From: Magnetovibrio sp.
Lineage (GTDB): Bacteria > Pseudomonadota > Alphaproteobacteria > Rhodospirillales > Magnetovibrionaceae
Direction of reading: 5' to 3'
DNA length: 64,000 nt
Assembly: GCF_036568125.1 (NCBI RefSeq)
Contig: NZ_DATCTF010000012.1
Span: 1-64,000 of the forward strand
The notes beneath the pieces were generated by a model. That model did not search any database. It was given only the letters and a program-made list of their open reading frames with translations, and was not told where the DNA came from. Of this stretch, positions 40,588-51,530 are shown in pieces. The stretch's first letter is position 1. Each line of letters opens with the position of its first letter. Made by a program: the position numbers and the translations under genes.

Positions 40588-40615
40588 CATATCATTTCAA
40601 CTCAGGAGACTTCCG

Positions 40616-41221
40616 ATGAAACTGTTCTATGCCCCGCCGTCGCCGTTCGCCCGCAAGGCCCGCATCGTTGCTCGCGAACGAAATTTGATGGACCGGGTCG
40701 AGGAGATCGTCGCCAATCCGTTTCAGGACGACCCGAACCTGCTCGCCGTCAACCCGGCGGGACTGGTTCCGGCGTTGGTTCTGGATGACGGCACGCCCCT
40801 GCTCGACAGCCGCTTGATCTGTCAGCACCTGGACGCCATCGCCGATGGGCCAACGCTGATCCCCAACCAGAGCGGCGAACGCTGGCGCGTTCTCAATCAC
40901 GGTGCGCTGGGCGATCTGATCATGGATTTCGCGCTGAGCGTCGTGGTCGAGACCCGCCGCACAGACGCATCGCCATCTGCAACTTTCATTGCGCGCAAGG
41001 TCGCCAAAATCGAACGGTGCCTTGCGGCGCTGCCCGTCACCCCCGACATGGCGACATTGACCTTGGGCGATATCAATGCCGCCACGGCGCTGGCGTATCT
41101 AGACTTCCGCCTGCCGGATCTCGACTGGCGCAGCTTGCGCCCAGATCTTGCTCCCTGGCACGACGCCATCGAGCAACGGCCCGCCTTTATCGCCACCCAA
41201 CCCGCCGATCATATCGGCTAA
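40616..41221 (+). CDS. glutathione S-transferase family protein
   Basis: 201 residues from the ATG giving MKLFYAPPSPFARKAR, which has CAGGAG upstream. The thioredoxin-like half (1-80) carries the likely catalytic Ser9 and the glutathione-binding stretch NPAGLVPALVLDDG, then LLDSRLICQHLD. The C-terminal half is all-helical. It would conjugate glutathione to electrophiles or reduce disulfides. It sits under a TetR-type operator and is 14 bp before the PPOX gene, so the two are probably co-transcribed. Confidence 0.9.
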   Translation: MKLFYAPPSPFARKARIVARERNLMDRVEEIVANPFQDDPNLLAVNPAGLVPALVLDDGTPLLDSRLICQHLDAIADGPTLIPNQSGERWRVLNHGALGDLIMDFALSVVVETRRTDASPSATFIARKVAKIERCLAALPVTPDMATLTLGDINAATALAYLDFRLPDLDWRSLRPDLAPWHDAIEQRPAFIATQPADHIG

Positions 41222-41235
41222 ACAGGAGACACCCA

Positions 41236-41829
41236 ATGCCCCACTTCACCCACTTGGCGTTCACCAGCGCCGTTAAAAAAATCCAAAGTCTGATGGGCAC
41301 GCGCAACGCCATGCAGCGCTTGTCCGATCATCCCGATGCGCGCGATCGGTTAACCGACGAGCAGATGGATTTCATCCGCACCCGCACTTCGCTCTACATC
41401 GCCACCGCCAACGCGGCGGGCATGCCCTACATTCAGCACCGTGGCGGCGAGTCCGGGTTCGTGCGCGTCGTCAATGCCACCACCTTGATGCTGTCCGAAC
41501 GCCCCGGCAACGGACAGTTCATCACCCAGGGCAATCTCAGCGAAAACCCCAACGCCATGCTGTTCGTGATGGATTACGCAAACCGCCGGCGGCTGAAGCT
41601 ATGGGGCGAGGCCTTCGTCAGTTTCGACGACAACCTCAAAGCCATCATGCACGATGCGCCGCTCGACACGCCGCACCCGACCATCGTGTTCAAAATCAAG
41701 GCTTGGGATGAAAACTGCCCGCGTCACATTCCACGCCTGTTCGACGAAACGGTAATCGACGCCTTGCGCGCGCGCATCGAAGCGCTCGAACATCACTTGG
41801 CGGTGACGCGCGAAAGCGTATCGGCGTGA
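41236..41829 (+). CDS. pyridoxamine 5'-phosphate oxidase (PPOX)-like flavoprotein
   Basis: 197 residues from the ATG at 41236. It has the PPOX split-barrel pattern: SLYIATANAAGMPYIQHRGG, FVRVVNATTLMLSERPGNGQ, RRRLKLWGEAFV. Members bind FMN or F420 and reduce diverse substrates, and some are involved in detoxification. It is in the TetR/GST unit, which suggests handling of a xenobiotic or reactive compound. It is not the PLP-synthesis enzyme PdxH. Confidence 0.85.
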   Translation: MPHFTHLAFTSAVKKIQSLMGTRNAMQRLSDHPDARDRLTDEQMDFIRTRTSLYIATANAAGMPYIQHRGGESGFVRVVNATTLMLSERPGNGQFITQGNLSENPNAMLFVMDYANRRRLKLWGEAFVSFDDNLKAIMHDAPLDTPHPTIVFKIKAWDENCPRHIPRLFDETVIDALRARIEALEHHLAVTRESVSA

Positions 41830-41862
41830 GGGACTGGATCAACAGTGGCGGTGGAGGATGCG

Positions 41863-42351
41863 TCAGATACGTTCGAGTTCGATCGGCACGCCGGGCAACT
41901 GCTTGGTGGTGCGCACGCTGAGTGCCGACTTGACGTGGCTGACGTTATCCGCCGCCGTCAGCTTGGTGGTGAGGAAGTGTTGGTATTCTTCCCAATCCGG
42001 CGCGACGACCTTCAGCAAAAAGTCTGTTTCGCCGGCCAGCATGTGACACTCGCGCACTTCCGGCCAGGATTTGACCAGACCTTCGAACGCGTCGAGGTCG
42101 GTTTCGGCCTGGCTTTTCAGTCCGACCTGGGCAAAGACGGTGACGTTGAAGCCCAACGCGCGGGCGTCGAGATCGGCGTGATAGCCCTGAATGAAGCCCG
42201 CTTCTTCCAAAGCGCGCACCCGGCGCAGACACGGCGGCGCGGAAATGCCGGCACGACGCGCCAGTTCCACGTTGGTGATGCGACCATCGTCTTGCAGGTC
42301 GTGCAGGATGCGGCGATCAATCTGATCAAGTTTTACGCGGGAATCGTTCAT
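41863..42351 (-). CDS. Lrp/AsnC-family transcriptional regulator
   Basis: 162 residues. N-terminal helix-turn-helix (LDQIDRRILHDLQDDGRITN then RRAGISAPPCLRRVRALEEAG) and C-terminal RAM ligand domain (VTVFAQVGL, WPEVRECHMLAGETDFLLKV). Lrp proteins sense amino acids and usually autoregulate. A perfect inverted repeat lies 27 bp upstream of the start. It is divergent from the GH114 gene, which could be a target. Confidence 0.92.
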   Translation of the reverse strand: MNDSRVKLDQIDRRILHDLQDDGRITNVELARRAGISAPPCLRRVRALEEAGFIQGYHADLDARALGFNVTVFAQVGLKSQAETDLDAFEGLVKSWPEVRECHMLAGETDFLLKVVAPDWEEYQHFLTTKLTAADNVSHVKSALSVRTTKQLPGVPIELERI

Positions 42352-42377
42352 TTCGGGTTAGGCTCCTTGTTGCGCTT

Positions 42378-42390
42378 GTAATTATATTAC
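42378..42390. promoter_or_regulatory. possible Lrp operator
   Basis: GTAATTATATTAC is a perfect inverted repeat, GTAAT-N3-ATTAC, located between the divergent lrp-like and GH114 genes. Its A/T-rich centre and position suit autoregulation by the Lrp-type protein. Confidence 0.5.
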
Positions 42391-42493
42391 TCACGCGGGC
42401 TGAGCAAGGGGGAAACGCACGGGTTTGCATAAAATCATCCTGCCCTGTGCTTCAGAAAAATCCTCTTCACTGTGCGACAGGATCAACGTTTAG

Positions 42494-43303
42494 ATGTATA
42501 CGCCTCTCAAAATTGGCATTCATATCGGTTGGATATTGGCTTTATTCGCCGTTTTTAGCCCAAAAGCCGGCGCCGAAGCTATGATTTGGCGCCCTGACCC
42601 TGGCGACACATTCGACTGGCAGTTGAGCGAACCGTTCGACTTCAAGCGGCCCGTGGATATTTTGGATTTGGACCTGTTCGACGCCCCCCCGGACACCATT
42701 GCCCTGCTGAAATCCAAAGGAACGCGGTTGGTGTGTTACATCAACGTCGGCGCGTGGGAAGATTGGCGGCGTGACGCAGATGCTTTTCCCCCGGCGGTTC
42801 TTGGCAACAACTACAGCGGTTGGGTCGGTGAACGGTGGCTGGATATCCGCGCCATCGACGCATTGGCCCCGGTGCTGCGCGCACGCTTCGATCTGTGCCG
42901 CGATAAAGGATTTGACGCGATCGAGCCGGACAACATCAACGGATTCGACAACGATACCGGCTTTAACCTGACCCGCGACGACCAGATCAGTTTCAATTTA
43001 TGGCTGGCCCAAGAGGCCCACGCGCGGGGTTTGAGCATCGCGCTGAAAAATGCTCCGGAACTGCTGCCCGAACTGGGCGCACAGTTCGATTGGGCACTGC
43101 TGGAAGACTGCCACGTACAGGGGTGGTGCGACGCGTTTGAGCCGTTCGTGCACGCTGCTAAAGCGGTCATTGCGGTCGAATATAGCGATCAAGTAGATGC
43201 GCTCCGCGATTGGGCCGACATCTGCGCACGCGCCGCCCAATCGGGCGTCCAGACTGTTCTCAAGAACCGTGAACTGGATTCGTGGCTCAAGACCTGTGAA
43301 TAA
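42494..43303 (+). CDS. secreted GH114-type endo-alpha-1,4-polygalactosaminidase-like protein
   Basis: 269 residues with a signal peptide (hydrophobic residues 8-22, cut near AGA-EA). The mature barrel shows the GH114 pattern: WQLSEPFDFKRPVDILDLDL, LVCYINVGAWEDWR, GFDAIEPDNINGFDNDTGF and LLEDCHVQGWCDAF, with candidate catalytic acids in IEPDN and LED. Members cut galactosamine-containing polysaccharides, including those in biofilm matrix. It stands alone and could serve matrix turnover. Activity is inferred from family. Confidence 0.83.
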   Translation: MYTPLKIGIHIGWILALFAVFSPKAGAEAMIWRPDPGDTFDWQLSEPFDFKRPVDILDLDLFDAPPDTIALLKSKGTRLVCYINVGAWEDWRRDADAFPPAVLGNNYSGWVGERWLDIRAIDALAPVLRARFDLCRDKGFDAIEPDNINGFDNDTGFNLTRDDQISFNLWLAQEAHARGLSIALKNAPELLPELGAQFDWALLEDCHVQGWCDAFEPFVHAAKAVIAVEYSDQVDALRDWADICARAAQSGVQTVLKNRELDSWLKTCE

Positions 43304-43369
43304 GACCAACTTTCCCCACATGGCATGAGCCGCGGCGCTTGCTTCATAGCGCTGGCGTTTCTATCTTAG

Positions 43370-44413
<1,044 letters not shown>

Positions 44414-44440
44414 GACGCCTTTTCATCGTAAGGAACCGAC

Positions 44441-45370
44441 ATGGACCGCCTGCGCGACCCCGATACCGGTGTAATGGACTGGGACAAACTGCGAATTTTC
44501 TACGCAGTGGCCGAAGCGGGCAGCTTCACCCACGCAGGCGAGATGCTCAACCTCAGTCAATCGGCGGTGTCGCGCCAGATCGGTGCGTTGGAAGAGAGCC
44601 TCGGCGTGGCGTTATTTCACCGCCACGCCCGCGGCCTTATTCTGACCGAGCAGGGGGAACTTCTGGACGTCACCACCAAGGAAATGTTTTCCAAGTTGGC
44701 GTTCACCACCGCGCAGATCCGCGATTCGCGCGAACGCCCCCAGGGTGAGTTGCGCATCACCACCACCACCGGGCTCGGTTCCATCTGGTTGACGCCGCGA
44801 ATCAAGGATTTCCTGGAGCGTTACCCCGACATCGACGTGTCGTTGGTGTTGTCGGATGACGAATTGGACATCTCGATGCGCCAAGCTGACGTGGCCATTC
44901 GCCTGCGCCCGCCGACCCAGCCCGACCTGGTGCAGCGCCAATTGATGGAAGTGCACTACCGGGTCTATGCCTCGCCCAGCTACATCAAACGCTACGGTAT
45001 GCCGCGCAATCCCGAGGACCTGGACAATCACCGCCTGGTCATCTACGGCGAAGACGCCATCACGCCGGTCGATAATCTCAACTGGCTGATGGAAGCCGGC
45101 CAAAGCGGCCGCAGCCGCCGACCGGCGCTGAAGGTCAACAACATTTACGGCATCTACCGCGCCGTACGCAGCGGTATCGGCGTCGGCGCGCTGCCCGACT
45201 ATATGACCAGCCACGCTGAAGATCTTGTGCAGGTGCTTCCTGAACTGGCCGGGCCTAGCTTCAACACCTATTTCGTGTATCCCGAAGAGCTGCGGAATTC
45301 CAAACGCGTCGGTGTGTTCCGTGACTTCCTGCTCAACCGGATTCGCGCAGATCATCTGCCGAAAAGCTAA
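44441..45370 (+). CDS. LysR-family transcriptional regulator
   Basis: 309 residues. Winged helix-turn-helix at about 16-75 (LRIFYAVAEAGSFTHAGEML then NLSQSAVSRQIGALEESLG) and a type 2 periplasmic-binding-like effector domain (about 100-300; LRITTTTGLGSIWLTPRI). The 15 residues before the HTH are longer than usual. It lies just behind trxB. The target genes cannot be read from the sequence. Confidence 0.92.
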   Translation: MDRLRDPDTGVMDWDKLRIFYAVAEAGSFTHAGEMLNLSQSAVSRQIGALEESLGVALFHRHARGLILTEQGELLDVTTKEMFSKLAFTTAQIRDSRERPQGELRITTTTGLGSIWLTPRIKDFLERYPDIDVSLVLSDDELDISMRQADVAIRLRPPTQPDLVQRQLMEVHYRVYASPSYIKRYGMPRNPEDLDNHRLVIYGEDAITPVDNLNWLMEAGQSGRSRRPALKVNNIYGIYRAVRSGIGVGALPDYMTSHAEDLVQVLPELAGPSFNTYFVYPEELRNSKRVGVFRDFLLNRIRADHLPKS

Positions 45371-45571
45371 CGCCGCCACAATACCGTAACATTTCCGCCA
45401 TTTTTCAGCGCTGCCATGCGCGTCAAAAACGGCCCGCGCCCAACCACGCAATCCCTTGCTGGCCTTGGGCTGCACGATGATTGCACCCTCCCCAAGCCAT
45501 GCGCCCTGCGCATACCTGCGTTACCAAACTGTAGGTGGTGGATTTTCGCCCCGTTCCGTATATTCACTTCA

Positions 45572-45746
45572 GTTCGATGCTGCATCGCAGCATGAACGTT
45601 CGGACCTCGGTCCGGACGGGCTCCCGGCCCCACTCTCCCAATACCCTCCCCCGGGAATTTTGGGGCCGGTTGAGTCCCACGTCTCCCAGACGTGAAGCCT
45701 CCCTGTTAGACTCGCCCTGGATCTCTATGATCCAGGGCTTTTTTTT
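45572..45746 (+). ncRNA. candidate small RNA 1 with C-rich anti-Shine-Dalgarno loop
   Basis: No protein is encoded in the 505-bp gap 45371-45875, but its right part is packed with structure. Hairpins: 45572-45597 (ATGCTGC / GCAGCAT core), 45601-45614 (CGGAC-CTCG-GTCCG), 45624-45669 (perfect 9-bp stem CCGGCCCCA / TGGGGCCGG whose loop holds CCCTCCCCC), 45678-45694 (CACGTCT-CCC-AGACGTG). Then comes CCTCCC at 45698-45703 and a perfect terminator stem (45714-45738) with eight Ts. The 3' half resembles a second locus at 46435-46596. CCTCCC is complementary to ribosome-binding sites, so a translation-repressing RNA is plausible. The 5' end is a guess. Positions 45371-45570 show nothing clear. Confidence 0.6.
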
Positions 45747-45875
45747 GGCCGCTTTGTCACCATCCGCCCTGCCTACGCCTCGGCGTGCGCGTTCCTATGA
45801 CGCGATTGAAGACAAGTGCTTCAAAACGTGGTTTTCTTGGCACCGATTTGAAATTTCGCAATCGAGGAGAGACCC

Positions 45876-46070
45876 ATGAAATCTAACGTCGGCAGTATCG
45901 ACCGCATCTTGCGCATCGTCATCGGCGTGGCCGCCGTCACGTTCGCGATGCTCAGCGATCACGAACTGGCCATTTGGGGCCTGATCGGCATCGTGCCGCT
46001 GTTCACCGCCGTTATCGGCTGGTGCCCGGCCTATTTGCCGTTCGGCATCAAAACCTGCAAATCGGACTGA
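45876..46070 (+). CDS. DUF2892 (YgaP-like) small inner-membrane protein
   Basis: 64 residues. The N-terminal pattern NVGSIDRILRIVIGVAAV, two membrane helices (about 11-28 and 31-49) and the motif IGWCPAYLPFGIKTC are typical of DUF2892. The paired cysteines near the C-terminus are conserved in the family. A GAGGAGAG ribosome site precedes the ATG. The function is unknown; relatives are fused to rhodanese in YgaP. It is flanked by the two candidate small RNAs. Confidence 0.9.
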   Translation: MKSNVGSIDRILRIVIGVAAVTFAMLSDHELAIWGLIGIVPLFTAVIGWCPAYLPFGIKTCKSD

Positions 46071-46398
46071 TTGCATCCCCTCGGGATTGCACAAGCAGAC
46101 CGTAACAAGAGGATCGGGGTGCTGTGCGCCCGAAAATGTTCCACGGGAACGTATTCGGGCGGCAGACTCCGATTTTTTTGCGTTTCAAACACCGATTCCA
46201 GACCGAGATAACCATGCCACAGCATTCTGGGCGCACGACTAAGTGGCTTTTCATGCCGTTTTTAACAAAATAAAGGTTGCATACTTTAGTATAGAAATGG
46301 CTAAAAATTATAAAATAATATATTTATATCAACCAATTATGACCTGAGCGCCCGGCAAATACCCTGCCAAAGCTACACAAAAAATGCGTTTTTTTCTC
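46071..46398. other. intergenic region with a long hairpin and an A/T-rich block
   Basis: There is no gene. A large inverted repeat occupies 46128-46160: GCCCGAA and TTCGGGC outer arms, GTTCC and GGAAC inner arms, loop ACG. It is probably the 3' structure of the DUF2892 transcript, although the T-run comes about 12 bases later. Positions 46262-46340 are strongly A/T-rich and could be an upstream activating region for the small RNA promoter that follows. Confidence 0.55.
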
Positions 46399-46427
46399 TG
46401 GACACTTAATTAGTATTTCCTTATATA
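46399..46427 (+). promoter_or_regulatory. sigma-70 promoter of candidate small RNA 2
   Basis: TGGACA (46399-46404), a 17-bp spacer and TATATA (46422-46427) give a predicted start near 46435. It stands at the end of an A/T-rich stretch and directly before the structured RNA. Confidence 0.62.
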
Positions 46428-46434
46428 AGCATTA

Positions 46435-46596
46435 CACGATGTAGCTAACATGGTTGGTCGCATCGGGAGGCCGCAGAGTTACCTCCCCTCCCCCTCTGAT
46501 GCTCTGCGGAACCTCCTTTAGAGACTCTCCGTCTCCCCCAGGACGTGAGACCTCCCTTTCGAACTGGCCGGGCTCCTAGAGCCCGGCCATTTTTTT
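46435..46596 (+). ncRNA. candidate small RNA 2, paralogue of candidate 1
   Basis: A transcript of about 160 nt is bounded by a good promoter and a perfect 11-bp terminator stem (TGGCCGGGCTC / GAGCCCGGCCA, 46565-46589) with seven Ts. Stem CCGCAGAG / CTCTGCGG (46471-46478 / 46502-46509) presents a 23-nt loop carrying CCTCCCC and CTCCCCC. Further CCTCC sites lie at 46512 and 46551. A GGGAGG at 46465-46470 could mask one of them. The segment 46530-46560 aligns with 45679-45705 of candidate 1 (GTCTCCC, GACGTGA, CCTCCCT in the same order). No open frame fits. Target identity is unknown. Confidence 0.65.
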
Positions 46597-46608
46597 ATTC
46601 CGCCCCAT

Positions 46609-48615
46609 TTATTCAGAACGCGATGCAACCACGTCGTCGGCCTGTTTGCCGGTCAGTTCCTGCAGGTGGTCGTAGCGAAATCCGAACGTGCCGACCCCCA
46701 GGGTTTGCGAGCGCAGGTCGATGATCAGATCGTGCATTTCCGACGCCGGAAGATGCGCCGTCACCTCATCCCAGCCGTGCCAATTGTCGCGCGGCTGAAA
46801 ACCCAGAATTTGCCCGCGCCGCGACGAAATCACCCGCTGCGCATTGGAGGTGAACGCGTTGGGCACCGAGACCTTGACCTCGCAGATGGGTTCCAGCAGC
46901 ACCGGCTGACAATCCGGCATGGCTTCGCGCATCGCCAACTGCGCAGCCTTTTTAAAAGCGAAATCGGAGCTGTCCACGGCGTGGTGTTGGCCATCGGTCA
47001 ACGTCACCTGGATATCCACCACCGGAAAGCCCAACGGACCGCGCGACAGATATTCCTTCACACCTGCTTCCACTGCGGGAATGTATTGACGCGGCACCGC
47101 GCCGCCGTGAATGGCGTCTTCGAACTGAAAGCCGACGCCACGTTCCAGCGGTTTGATGACGATTTCCACATCGCCGAATTCACCGTGGCCGCCCGATTGC
47201 TTTTTGTGCCGGGCGCGCCGCGTGGTCGACTTGCGGATGGTTTCCTTATAAGGCACCTGTGGGCGCTTGGCATTGACGGCCAGTCCATGACGTCCGGTCA
47301 ACTTGTCCATGGCGATGCGCAGGTGCATTTCGCCTTGCCCCCACAAAACCAATTCGCCGGTCACCGGGTCGTGTTCCAATTTCAAAGACGGGTCTTCTTC
47401 GCACAGCTTGTGCACCGCGCCGGTCAATTTGACTTCGTCGGCGCGGCCCTGCATTTCGATCGCCATGGAATAGAGCGGCGCCAAAGGATCCGGCCATGCG
47501 GCCCCGTCATAGCCCAAAGTATCGCCCGTGTGCGCGCCGTCGAGACGCCCCAAGGCGACAATTTCACCCGCCGCGGCCGCCGCGACCTTATCGAATTTCT
47601 GGCCCATCACCCGATAGAGCCCGGAAATCCGTCCTTGGGGATATTCCTGGCCGTCCTTAAGCTCGCTGGACCACACCCGCGCGAGAGAGAGCTTGCCCAT
47701 ATGGCCCGCATGCATCGTCTTGAACACTTGCGCCGTGGCGATGGCGCCGCCCTCAGGCACGCCCAGACGCGCCGCCGTGGTCGAAACCTCCGGCGTTTCA
47801 TGACGCAGCGCCTTCCACAACCGGCGCACGCCGTTGTCGTGTTCCGCGGAACCGAAAAACACCGGCACGATGTCGTCATGGGCGAGATCGCGCGACAGGT
47901 TGTCATAGACCTCTTCGGTCGAGGGGGTGACGTTTTCCAGCAGCTCTTCCAGCAAGGCGTCATCGAAATCGGCCAACGCTTCGAGCATTTCTTCGCGCGC
48001 CCCCAGTTCGGTTTCCAGCACGCTTTCGGGCAGCTCGACCAATTCCGAGGCCTGATGATCGCGCCACTTGAAGGCGCGTTCCGACACCAGGTCGACATGA
48101 CCGGTCACGGCGCCACCTTCGCGAATGGGAATTTCACGCAACACCAAGGGGTGGCGCGAATGTTCTTGCAAGGCTTCCAAGGTCGCCTTCACGCTGCCGC
48201 CTTCTTGGTCCATCTTGTTGATGAACAGCATGTGCGGCACGTCGTATTCGTCGAGCATGCGCAACGCCGGGCCGACCGTCAGCGCCTTGGCCGGGTCGGC
48301 CTCGCAGACCACTATGGCCGCGTCGGCGACCATCAGCGCGCCGAGACTTTCCTGTAACAATTCAACGGACCCGGGACAGTCTAAAATGGTCCACGGGTCC
48401 CCGAGATAGTCACAATGGGCGGCGTTGAGTTCCGTCGACATCTGACGGCCGCGCGCCTCCGGCGCGCCATCGCCGACCGTACTGCCGTCGCGAACGATCC
48501 CCTTGCGGTGCACGGCGCCCGCCGCAACCAAAAGGCTTTCCAGCAGCGTCGTCTTGCCGCTCAAATACGGACCGATGAGCGCCACACAGCGCGGCGTTGA
48601 CTTGGATTTGGTCAT
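46609..48615 (-). CDS. EF-G-like translational GTPase family protein
   Basis: 668 residues from the ATG at 48615, which follows GGGAGG; a longer frame is not supported. G1 is GPYLSGKT (15-22), G3 is DCPGS (79-83) and G4 is NKMD (133-136). The domain II-V order of EF-G follows, with GHGEFGDVEIVIKPLERG, PRQYIPAVEAGVKEYL and a C-terminal IDLRSQTLGVGTFGF segment. It is an EF-G2-like paralogue rather than FusA: the catalytic His expected after DxPG is Ser83. It may act in a special translation or recycling step, or be a slow GTPase. The true fusA is not in the window. Confidence 0.87.
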   Translation of the reverse strand: MTKSKSTPRCVALIGPYLSGKTTLLESLLVAAGAVHRKGIVRDGSTVGDGAPEARGRQMSTELNAAHCDYLGDPWTILDCPGSVELLQESLGALMVADAAIVVCEADPAKALTVGPALRMLDEYDVPHMLFINKMDQEGGSVKATLEALQEHSRHPLVLREIPIREGGAVTGHVDLVSERAFKWRDHQASELVELPESVLETELGAREEMLEALADFDDALLEELLENVTPSTEEVYDNLSRDLAHDDIVPVFFGSAEHDNGVRRLWKALRHETPEVSTTAARLGVPEGGAIATAQVFKTMHAGHMGKLSLARVWSSELKDGQEYPQGRISGLYRVMGQKFDKVAAAAAGEIVALGRLDGAHTGDTLGYDGAAWPDPLAPLYSMAIEMQGRADEVKLTGAVHKLCEEDPSLKLEHDPVTGELVLWGQGEMHLRIAMDKLTGRHGLAVNAKRPQVPYKETIRKSTTRRARHKKQSGGHGEFGDVEIVIKPLERGVGFQFEDAIHGGAVPRQYIPAVEAGVKEYLSRGPLGFPVVDIQVTLTDGQHHAVDSSDFAFKKAAQLAMREAMPDCQPVLLEPICEVKVSVPNAFTSNAQRVISSRRGQILGFQPRDNWHGWDEVTAHLPASEMHDLIIDLRSQTLGVGTFGFRYDHLQELTGKQADDVVASRSE

Positions 48616-48749
48616 GGACAGCCTCCCTATTCCCTGGTCGGGCCGGGCGGCGGAAATAGGCCGCACGGGCCTTAATGCCATTTTTTTATAGCTAAAATGG
48701 TACGACTCTTAAGGCCCGAAGCCAAGGAAAACAGAGGCTTATTTTACGA

Positions 48750-49052
48750 TTACTGGGTGTTGTCGACGTTGGCGTCGTCTTTCTTCTCTTCAACCTTCGC
48801 GGCTTGGGCGGTGGTGGTGCCGTTGTAGGCCGCCAACAACGCCGTGACCAAGGTTTGGATCTGTTTCGGCGCGGATTTGTTCACCGCCGCGGTGATGTCG
48901 CCTTCGGTCGTCTGCCAATCGCCCGCCGCCAAGTCCTCGTAGATCTTGGTGGCATCGGCCTTGGCCACCGGCACCGCGACCTGAAAGCAGACCGTGTCGG
49001 TGTAAGCGGTGAAATCGGTGATGACCTTGATGTCGACGTTGTTGAAAATCAT
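48750..49052 (-). CDS. small soluble protein, paralogue of its neighbour, function unknown
   Basis: 100 residues with no signal or membrane segment. The core (VITDFTAYTDTVCFQVAVPV, AAGDWQTTEGDI, KSAPKQI) aligns along its length with the protein at 49083-49334: both share TD-T, F-PV, A..SGDW/AGDW and a Pro at the same spacings. The C-terminal Ala/Lys/Glu/Asp tail (VEEKKDDANVDNTQ) is low complexity. The gene begins 31 bp after its paralogue ends, so they form a two-gene unit. No known family is recognised. Confidence 0.7.
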   Translation of the reverse strand: MIFNNVDIKVITDFTAYTDTVCFQVAVPVAKADATKIYEDLAAGDWQTTEGDITAAVNKSAPKQIQTLVTALLAAYNGTTTAQAAKVEEKKDDANVDNTQ

Positions 49053-49082
49053 GTGGTTTCTCCCCGCACAGACGGTTTTGGT

Positions 49083-49334
49083 TTAGGCCGGCTTTTTCGG
49101 CGGTGCGGATTTTTGCGGCGCGACGCTGATCAAATAATCCAAGGCCCCGGACACCGCCACCGGCGCGAAGGCCTTAGCCGTGCTCTTGACGCTCGCCCAG
49201 TCGCCGCTTTCCATGGCCGCCTTGAGCGCCTTGGCTTGACCCGGCGGCACCGGAATATCCAATTCGAAATGAATCCGCGTCGCCTGCATGGTGCAGTCGG
49301 TCAGATACGCTACGGTCACAACGTCCATCGCCAT
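49083..49334 (-). CDS. small soluble protein, paralogue of its neighbour, function unknown
   Basis: 83 residues from the ATG at 49334, preceded by GGGGAGG; a TTG start five codons upstream is less likely. Core VTVAYLTDCTMQATRIHFEL, then MESGDWASVKSTAKAF and a Pro/Lys-rich tail. It aligns with the next gene (48750-49052) and probably arose by tandem duplication. The predicted fold is small and mixed alpha/beta. No family is recognised. Confidence 0.7.
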   Translation of the reverse strand: MAMDVVTVAYLTDCTMQATRIHFELDIPVPPGQAKALKAAMESGDWASVKSTAKAFAPVAVSGALDYLISVAPQKSAPPKKPA

Positions 49335-49440
49335 AGGCGGCCTCCCCAAATTGATCGGTGGGACAAGTCCTCGTCAGGAAACAGACGTTGGGCGGGGCTG
49401 TTTGTGAACGAAATAATGCCACCAGATGGAACCTCGGCAT

Positions 49441-49473
49441 AAAAAAACGGCCTCCGAATTGGAGGCCGTTTTT
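49441..49473 (-). terminator. terminator after the aspartate aminotransferase gene
   Basis: A perfect stem AAAAACGGCCTCC / GGAGGCCGTTTTT with a 5-nt loop and a run of Ts on the minus strand (A-run at 49441-49447). It could work in both directions. Confidence 0.85.
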
Positions 49474-49491
49474 GTTTACGTCACACAGCGC

Positions 49492-51416
<1,925 letters not shown>

Positions 51417-51530
51417 TTACACCTCGCCTCCCCCTGGTTTTGGTTAACAAATATATAACCGGATTCTCAAACCAACGCGAGTCGATCATAACCCTTGCGA
51501 TCGCGGCCTTTCGTCCTATAACTCAAGGGT

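Noticed and set aside
46666-48357. 563-codon open frame antisense to the EF-G-like gene
   Set aside because: His/Arg/Gln-rich shadow without ribosome site or domain.
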